Assembly: GCA_964017145.1 (NCBI GenBank)
Contig: OZ024845.1
Coordinates: 1,612,001 to 1,676,000, forward strand
DNA from: Agrocybe praecox
Lineage: Eukaryota; Basidiomycota; Agaricomycetes; Agaricales; Agrocybaceae
Length of the DNA: 64,000 nt
Direction: 5' to 3'
Position numbers and translations under genes: made by a program
The notes under the pieces: model-generated
Database searches by the model: none
The model's input: the letters and a program-made list of their open reading frames with translations, nothing else
What the model was told of the DNA's origin: nothing
Part shown: piece after piece, positions 56,931 through 64,000 of the stretch
Position numbering within the stretch: the first letter of the stretch is position 1
Layout: each line of letters opens with the position of its first letter

Positions 56931-57529
56931 CTAGAGCTCTTGGCTGATGCCCTCGTCCTTCTTCTTGCCAGATTTTGTTGGCAGGAGTTCCTGAGAAAGT
57001 TGTATGAGTTTGTGAAGGCAAGTACAGGGCGATTGAGGAACTTACAGGTGCGATGTGGGGTACGACACCACCCTGGGAGATGACAACGTTTCCAAGGAGT
57101 TTTTGCAGTCTAGATGGCACAAGAGTCAGACACAAATGAAAATTGAGCCAAAAGAGCAGGTGTGACTCACTCCTCGTCGTTTCGGATGGCGAGTTGCAAG
57201 TGACGTGGGACAATACGTTGCTTCTTGTTATCACGAGCGGCATTGCCAGCAAGTTCGAGAATTTCAGCAGCGAGGTACTCGAGGACGGCAGCGAGGTACA
57301 CTAAAAAGAGCAAGTTGAGCCACCGAGGCAAAATTGAAAATGGAACAAGTGGCTTACCTGGTGCACCAGCTCCAACACGCTGAGCGTAGTTGCCCTTCTT
57401 CAAGAGACGGTGGACACGACCGACTGGGAACTGGAGACCAGCCTTAGCCGAGCGAGATTGGGACTTGGACGTAGAGTCACCACCAGCGGCCTTGCCTCCG
57501 GACTTGCCAGCTTTTCCTTTGCCAGACAT
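56931..57529 (-). CDS. H2A: histone H2A
   Basis: Exons 57529-57358, 57300-57171, 57109-57046 and 56990-56931 join to 141 residues. The histone fold is typical ([40 protein letters not shown], acidic patch NDEEL). The C-terminus ends SQEL, the motif phosphorylated by ATM/ATR-type kinases at DNA breaks, as in other fungi whose main H2A serves as H2A.X. It is divergent from the H2B gene with 341 bp between start codons. Confidence 0.97.
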
Positions 57530-57870
57530 TGTTGATGTGTAAGTGAGTTGGTTAAGGTGGGTGGGTAGTGGTGGTGGTGGTGGAAGGCAAGAGGGTAAAG
57601 TGAAGGATCGTCATCGTCGTCCCGTATTTATACTCGGAGAGGACACGAAAGAAAGCAAGGGCCGCACGAGCCAAACCAAAGGAAAACAACAAACGAAATA
57701 AGGTTTGAGTCACGTTTGCGTAATCATGTGATTGATGAACGCGTCGGTAAACGAATCAACAAAGAGTCGCGCGTCAAACACAACCAAAGAAACGCGTCTG
57801 TATATAATTCATTCCCTTCGGTCATCGTCCAGCTAACCACACTCTTCACCACCACAACACCTTCACTCAA
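57530..57870. promoter_or_regulatory. shared bidirectional H2A/H2B promoter
   Basis: A TATAAATA box for H2A lies on the minus strand at 57625-57632, about 95 bp before its ATG. A TATATAA for H2B lies at 57801-57807, about 65 bp before its ATG. Divergent arrangement from one control region is normal for fungal core histones and ensures equal S-phase expression. Confidence 0.75.
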
Positions 57871-58475
57871 ATGGCCCCCAAACCCGCTTCCACTGCCGGA
57901 AAGGCTCCTGCCTCCACCGCCTCAAAGGCCCCTGCAAAGTCCGCCACCGAGGGCGCAAAGGCTGCCAAGAAGACCTCCAAGGCAGCTGCCCCCGCTGATG
58001 GTGAGAAGAAGAAGAGAAAGAAGGTCAGAAAGGAGACCTACTCCTCCTACATCTACAAGGGTAACTTTTCTCTTTCATTCACTCAAAGCTTGTGTACTCA
58101 TTCTTCGTGTTCTCTAGTCCTTAAACAGGTCCACCCCGATACCGGTATCTCCAACAAGGCTATGGCCATCCTTAACAGCTTTGTCAACGATATCTTCGAG
58201 CGCATTGCCACCGAAGCTTCCAGTACGTCTTTCACTTGTCATTTTTCCAATCACCTTGTCTCATTTTTGCTCTCAGAACTCGCATCCTACTCCAAGAAGT
58301 CCACCATCTCATCACGAGAAATCCAGACTTCCGTCCGTCTTATCCTTCCTGGTGAACTTGCCAAGCACGCCATTTCTGAGGGTACCAAATCAGTAACGAG
58401 TGCGTACACTTTACCCAATCTTTCGACTTGTTCTAATAAATTCTTCCAGAGTTCTCGTCAGCGGGAGCCAAGTAG
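57871..58475 (+). CDS. H2B: histone H2B
   Basis: Exons 57871-58060, 58118-58222, 58277-58399 and 58450-58475 join to 147 residues. A long Lys/Ala/Pro-rich tail is followed by the H2B fold ([41 protein letters not shown]). The end KSVTKFSSAGAK contains the lysine ubiquitinated in fungi. The short last exon (26 nt) needs splicing to give the expected terminus. Confidence 0.97.
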
Positions 58476-58625
58476 ATTTCTTTCTCTGGATACCTTGTTT
58501 TCTTCTCACTCTCGTCGCTTTTGTATATCACTGTAATTTATTTAATCAATCTCTTTCATTGCCTCTTTACTGCATGTTCTTCATAAGTCTTAAGCAAGTC
58601 TCAAGTTCCTTTGGTGTATCGTTTG

Positions 58626-59000
58626 GGCTGGGTACTTCTCAAAGGTAATCTTTGGACTTTGCTTCTTTTTGGCCCTATGTTAATAGGTTTCTAGGCTATG
58701 AAGCATTGGAGGTTCATTTTGGCCATCATTATGGAATAGTTCGTGAAGAAACAATGATTCAAATTCGGCAGTGGAGCCCTGAAATTTGCTTGTTGGACTC
58801 GATGGATTGTGCTGGGCTGGGATTTCTCAAAGGTAACGTTTGGACTTTGCTTCTTTTTGACTCCGTGTTGATAGGTTTGTAGGCTTTGAAATTCGAACGT
58901 TCACTGTGCGAAATAGTTCGTGGAGAAACAATAGCTCAAACTGGGCAGTGGAGCACTGAGGGCATTTCATTTACTGGGGAGAAAGGTTCGGCGGACCATG
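58626..59000. repeat. direct repeat of about 188 bp behind H2B
   Basis: GGGCTGGG..TTCTCAAAGGTAA and the following TTTGGACTTTGCTTCTTTTT occur at 58626-58672 and again at 58813-58860. The similarity continues through GTTCGTG(A/G)AGAAACAATG-like sequence and TGGGCAGTGGAGC. Two units are visible. No coding role is evident. Confidence 0.75.
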
Positions 59001-60387
59001 AACCGGGAACTGAGTCTGCGGCAGTGACTCCGTGGGTGCTTCAAACCACTCAAGAGCAGGCTTCGACAGGCAGGACGAACTGGTAGCTTCCCGTTAATTG
59101 AAAACATTTCTGAATTATATTTTTATACAGCAATTGACAACAGGCCACTCGCTCTGACTTGTCAGTGTTGGGGCAAGCATCGCCGCTGGGGGGAGGCGCT
59201 TAATGGACCTTGCAACAAGACCAAACCATGTGACACTTTCAAAGGTGGTTCGTGGTTAGCCCAACAAAATGACCAGACAATAATCGCGGTTCGCGGTTCG
59301 GAGGCCTGAGGTTCGCGGTTCGAGGTTCGGCGAACATGATTCCCACCCAAAGAATGAGACTTTCTGGGAGCACTACTTAACACCTGCTTGTTGGACTGGA
59401 TGGACTGGACCGATTATGCACACCAATAATGACTCCACCAATTAATTGAGCATCAAGAAATGCTCTTGGAATTCATTACGACCTATTCAATGACGCCAAT
59501 GGGTCAGCTTTGGATCCTGACTGTGAGGCCTCAGGCCTGGATCCTGATATGCCGCCAGGTCAAGAGTCAAGACAGCCAGCCAATAAATAAATCTACTTGG
59601 ATCCCTGGGTGCAAGGATCGTCAAGAGGCAGAGGCAGACAGAACATACCCCGGATAAGCGGCTATTGACCATCACCACTACCACGGTCATTGATCATCTT
59701 CCCCGCCCACGCCCACAGACCACAGAAGGAATCAGGATGTCAGCGACATATCATGTCGAGTCGCGTCCCATTTCTCGACTTGGGATGTCGATATCCGCAC
59801 TTACGTTATCCCCGGTTCATGGGCATGGGCATGATGTGCTACCTATGTCTATGCGTTATCCTAGACACAAAGACTTCGGAGGAGCGATAGGCTCAAGGAA
59901 ATAGGTTGAACTTATGGCATGCACATGCATCTCCAACGACCAACCAACTCCGAGCACGAACACGACTTGGAGTTCATGTAACGCATCACGTCGCGTACAC
60001 TCGTACTTAAACGTTAACGCTAGCTTAAACGCTCATGAAGAACCGCGGAATATCAAGAACAACAGAGACGAACTGAAAGTGAACTATATTTGCGATAATG
60101 AAAAGAGTGAAATCCCAAAACCGCATGACTGGCCGATGACCGAATCGTAAATATAGTACATCAAGCAAACCTCAAAGAGCTCATGCTCATCGATTATCGA
60201 TCAGCGCTCAAGTCTCAGGCCTCGTTGGTTCAACCCCAATCCATATCTTGGCCACCTTCAGATCAACATCCTCGAGGATCTACATAGAACGTGGCACCAG
60301 ACCTCTCGCTGTTTGCGTCTGCAGGCAACGGTGAACGGGAGTTTTGTAGGAGCGGAATCCTCATCGCTACAGGCGCTAGCTATATAG
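59001..60387. other. spacer and upstream region of the last NLR
   Basis: 59001-59950 has no recognised gene; a cluster of GGTTCGCGGTTCG-type words lies at 59285-59335. From about 59990 the sequence is the array 5' flank in inverted orientation, so a duplication border lies near 59990. Confidence 0.6.
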
Positions 60388-63202
60388 ATGGCTGGGCAAT
60401 ACTCGCAAGGCCCTAATCGAGCGATGTTCTCAAATGTTGTTATAGCAGGAGGCACGTTCCATCATCACAATGGCCACAGTCTCCATCGTACGTTTCGATC
60501 CTCTTTGAACAGACGTCACCTTACTTACTCTGTAACAGGCGAACGTGATTTACTGCAGCAAACAACAGCGTCGGGCGCATTCCACAACTCTGGGGAAAGG
60601 TATGACCCTCCGAAATGCCATCCCAATACACGGCTGGCGGTGATCAAGACAATCATGGACTGGATGCTCGGCCTTGACGAAGAAAGTCGAGGAAAATTCA
60701 TCATGTGGCTCACTGGCGCTGCTGGTGCTGGTAAATCAGCTATCTTGCAGAGTTTTGCAGAGCAGCAAGACTCTGAAGGACGCCTCCTCGCCAGCTTTTT
60801 CTTTGGAAAATCCGACTCCAATCGAAATCATGTTCGAAAGCTCGTCGCGACGATTGCATACCAGATACATGCAAAGATTCCGGATGTTCAACGGCATATG
60901 ATCGTGGCCATTGAGCGGGACCCGTTGATTTTCACCCGATCCCTCATCACACAATTCACAACTCTCATCATCCAACCTCTGCGGGACTCTCTTCTACTTG
61001 AATCAAGATTTTTCGACCAACCTCTTGCTCCTCGAGTCATCATAATAGATGGCCTCGACGAATGCATTGATCACAGGGAGCAGAAAGACGTGTTGTTGAC
61101 CATCTTCAAAGTCACCAAGGAATACCAACTCCCCATAATATTTCTCATAAGCAGCCGCCCTGAGCATGATATCAGCACGGTCTTTTCCTCCTCTCAACTA
61201 CAGAGTATTTCCACACGCCTGGATTTGGACGATAGATTTTCCCCGGAGAAGGACATTGAGCTATACCTACGGCATGAATTCAACGAGATTAAAGCCAATC
61301 ATCCATTTCGTCGGTTTCTTCCATCCTCATGGCCGTCTGAAGAAGACGTGATGCTGTTAGTCCGGAAGTCCTCAGGTCAATTCATCTACGTAGCTACTGT
61401 CGTCAAATATGTAGGCTCCACTCGGCATCGACCTGATCATCGACTTGAGGTTGTGCTAAACATTCGGCCTCTTTCGCGACCGGGTGAACAGCCGTTTGCT
61501 GAGCTCGACGCACTGTATACTCACATACTGAGGGGAGTCGGCGAGGATAGTGTTTTTGTGGTGCTTCGCGTCCTTTGCTTCATTTTTTATTGCTATGGCC
61601 TCCCCGGCTTGAACGTTGATCAGATCGAAACGATCCTTCAATTGGAGTCTGGACAAGTTTCTTTGTCTTTTTGTGATCTGGGCGCGCTGATATCCGTGGT
61701 GAACGATCCGCCGGGTTCTACTATTCATACAATCAAAATATTGCACGCTTCTCTACGTGATTTCCTCCTCGATCTGGAAAGGTCGCATCAATTTCATATT
61801 CGCCCTGAGTATCTACACGAGAACATGACCTCGTGTGTCCGATTGCTGTCCGGTTAGTGTTGGTGAATTCATTTCTTTATGTAAAAATGACCTAAGAATG
61901 GTTGATTTCAGCAAGTGATATTGGATCAGTGATATCGATCAAGGACGATAGAGTCTGGTTCATTGTAGCAAATTTCTTTAACATCAATATCAAACACACC
62001 CAACAGACATTCGCTATTTCGCTCTTTCATGAGCTGAAAGATTTTTCAATTCCACGGATTTACGACTCAGTGCCTCGTACCAAAATCTTCGAAGTTCTCC
62101 ATAACTCATTCCTTCCCACAATGTTGTCCTTCCTACAAGATTCTGTGGGTACCCATTTATTTTTTCTTCGAATGGAAAATTTATGCCACGGCCGTTTCAG
62201 GATCTGGAAGAAGCGAAAGAAATCTACAGGCGTTATTTACGCATGTTCAAGGAGCATTTCCTATCGCAGTTAGTCAAGGTGGATGTCTATCATTCCAGGA
62301 CCTCGGGTGATGCATGCTTTGCTTTACACCTTGCCCTTGTTTGCCACAATCCCAACTTGGTATTGGGCCGTCGTCGTAGCAAACTCGGAAAACACGCGAC
62401 TGTTCCTCTTGCTTCGCTGGCGTCTGAATTCCGCTTGTTCAATTGGATATTTCCTGTTTCAGGCGAGGATTCTCTAGATCTGTACTGGTCAAGAGTAAAT
62501 TTCGTATACGCTCCAGTAGATCTGTGGGCTGCACCCCAATATAGAAATTATATCAACCTCCTTTCGCACATTTGTCCATCTGGTCGACTGGACAATTTTG
62601 AATGCGAGGGCAATCCAGCGTCGGAGGATTCTTGGGGCAAATTCGGCAAAGAAGTCTACGCTGGCGCAGCGAGATGCAGCTTTGAATATTTATGCGGCAT
62701 CACAGATTTCGACAATTTGGTTCGTTCACCACAACGAAATTTTAATATATATATCTCATCTTTGAGACGCAACTCGCCTTGGAAGTGGCGCCGCAATTTC
62801 GGGTACAAAGGTTCATGCAGGGCTAGAAAAACCTACCGACTGGTCCGGTTATTGCAGTATTGGAACATTCCCTGGAACAAGGGCGTTCCCTACGTACATG
62901 GCTTCAGACCTCCAACTTTGCGAAAATTGAGAAGCAGGCCAATTTATTCCCGTTTTGATTGCCCGCTTTCTACTCTTGATAGGCGCGACCCCATTGTACG
63001 GGAGCGCATCCGATCCGAGAAATACCTGCTCGCACTTGGATATCTCATTCTCTTCTTACCTATGGCAGGAATGTCGGAGTCTCTTCTCCAATTACTCCAG
63101 ACAAAAGCGTTTTCTCAACGATGTTGCGAGTACCCGAAACGCACCAAGAAAGCTCGTCGTGCCATTGACGATTACCTGACCAGGATGGAAGTTGAACGTT
63201 GA
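60388..63202 (+). CDS. NACHT-domain NLR, copy I
   Basis: Exons 60388-60487, 60539-61852, 61912-62144 and 62201-63202 join in frame to 882 residues. It runs opposite to copies C-H. The N-terminal motif is MFSNVVIAGGTFHHH; Walker A GAAGAGKS and Walker B VIIIDGLDE are intact. Exon 3 has a two-codon duplication (SVISIKDD). The residue after the first splice is Glu-Arg (RERDLLQ) where others have RGLDLLQ. The variable patch is shortened (FYCYGLPGLNVDQ). It is the first member of a rightward array that continues past the window. Confidence 0.9.
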
Positions 63203-63239
63203 ACCCCAACTGGGAGAGTAACCTGCCATGCACGCTTCT

Positions 63240-63560
63240 CAAAGCGTGTAGTTGAACCCTACGCAGGCACAATGTCCAAAACATTTCCCGCAGCGGGGAT
63301 TTTCCACAGATTGGGTGCCCTCGACTGGTGTTTTAGGTACATATATTAATATTGCGTACGTTTTGTGAAGAGGGATGTGTTCAAGAGCACTGAGTCAAGT
63401 CATATGTGACGAGATTAATCTGCCCCGCACCTCCTGACTGCCCATATTCTCTGTAAGAGAGAGCAAAATCAATGCATCATAGTGAACAGTAGACGTAGAT
63501 GATTCTTGAAAAGTCGAAAATTATCTACCTGGACCTGTACCTGTTCTTGTTTTCAAAGTA
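63240..63560. repeat. array spacer block, inverted copy
   Basis: Reverse complement of the blocks at 23465, 33880, 44665 and others, in the same relative position behind the NLR. Confidence 0.8.
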
Positions 63561-63589
63561 AACAATCTTATTATTGTTACTTACTGCAA

Positions 63590-63810
63590 AATGTACAGCT
63601 TTGTGCTCTACTGGAACCCCGCATTCAAAGACACCTGTGTCTTTGATCATATCAAGATTGGATACTATACTTCTCAGATTCATGTGCGTCTTTGAATCCT
63701 TTCCAACAACCGTTTTGTTGTTCTAAAGCTCTTGAACCTCGACAAATCAAATCTACGGGCGTGGTACCCGTTGGACCTATCCCTCATATTCGCCCTCTTT
63801 AGCGTTGGTC
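63590..63810 (+). pseudogene. glutathionyl-hydroquinone reductase fragment (exons 8-9)
   Basis: Plus-strand remnant with NPAFKD, DHIKIGYYTSQ and the tail exon GVVPVGPIPHIRPL-like. The preceding exons are absent. After it the array 5' flank starts again (63810-64000), implying another NLR unit beyond 64000. Confidence 0.75.
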
Positions 63811-64000
63811 TTTTCATTTGGCCAGTCATTGAGGCTTTTGCGCATATGTATGTTCAAGACATTATGTATTACTCTTCCCCAAAGTAAGTTCAACTTTTCT
63901 TATGTGCGACAGAGTTAACTTGTCCTGTAATGCAAAAATGACTCTTCAAGCCGTTCCATTGTCTTTTTTTAAAATCAATCCTTCATGTCGAGTAGGGACT

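Noticed and set aside
60029..60150. Conserved small frame (HEEPRNIKN..DDEKSEIPKPHDWPM) upstream of several NLRs
   Set aside because: The frame is broken in other units (for example a 10-nt loss upstream of copy F near 43830), so it looks like shared 5' flank and not a constrained peptide.
8927..63202. Retrotransposon origin of the dispersed NLR copies
   Set aside because: Copies keep introns and flanking DNA, and no LTRs, poly-A tails or reverse transcriptase were seen; tandem duplication explains them.
23465..63560. Regularly spaced repeats as a CRISPR-like or satellite array
   Set aside because: The period is 4-6 kb and each unit contains a whole gene; this is segmental duplication in a eukaryotic genome.

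Overview
The window looks like nuclear DNA of a mushroom-forming fungus (Basidiomycota, probably Agaricomycetes). Introns are about 45-65 nt with GT..AG ends, genes are closely spaced, and the repeated gene family is the NACHT-type NLR (STAND NTPase) class that is expanded in that group. I cannot name the species. The assembly is draft: a 200-base N gap lies at 32610-32809.

Layout. 1-7 kb is a quiet left flank with ERV25 (p24 cargo receptor) and an intronless F-box gene. 7-21.4 kb holds two rightward units: a macrodomain gene (one intact, one frameshifted) followed by an NLR. A D-galactonate dehydratase, a Gal80-like oxidoreductase and a tRNA-Arg lie inside the second unit. Next is a Kre9-like, Ser-rich GPI-type surface protein. 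23.4-55.8 kb is a leftward tandem array of six NLRs. Each unit carries a copy or fragment of a glutathionyl-hydroquinone reductase (Xi-class GST) gene and most carry a decayed second NLR 3' end. 56.9-58.5 kb is a divergent histone H2A/H2B pair. 60.4-63.8 kb starts another array in the opposite orientation: one intact NLR followed by a GST fragment. The repeat continues to the window end, so further copies probably lie beyond it.

In total there are nine NLR paralogues. By splicing each by hand I get six uninterrupted proteins of 881-884 residues (starts 8927, 18536, 27060, 48022, 53886, 60388) and three broken ones (starts near 31403, 37157, 43563). All share four exons: a short N-terminal exon, a NACHT exon with Walker A and B, a 76-codon exon, and a C-terminal exon without WD40, ankyrin or TPR repeats that I can see. 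This is a birth-and-death NLR cluster, presumably for non-self or injury recognition. The carried-along GST and macrodomain pieces make it possible to order some duplications. The dehydratase first exons left in front of the NLR at 8927 show that this unit lost 4,616 bp still present in the other unit.
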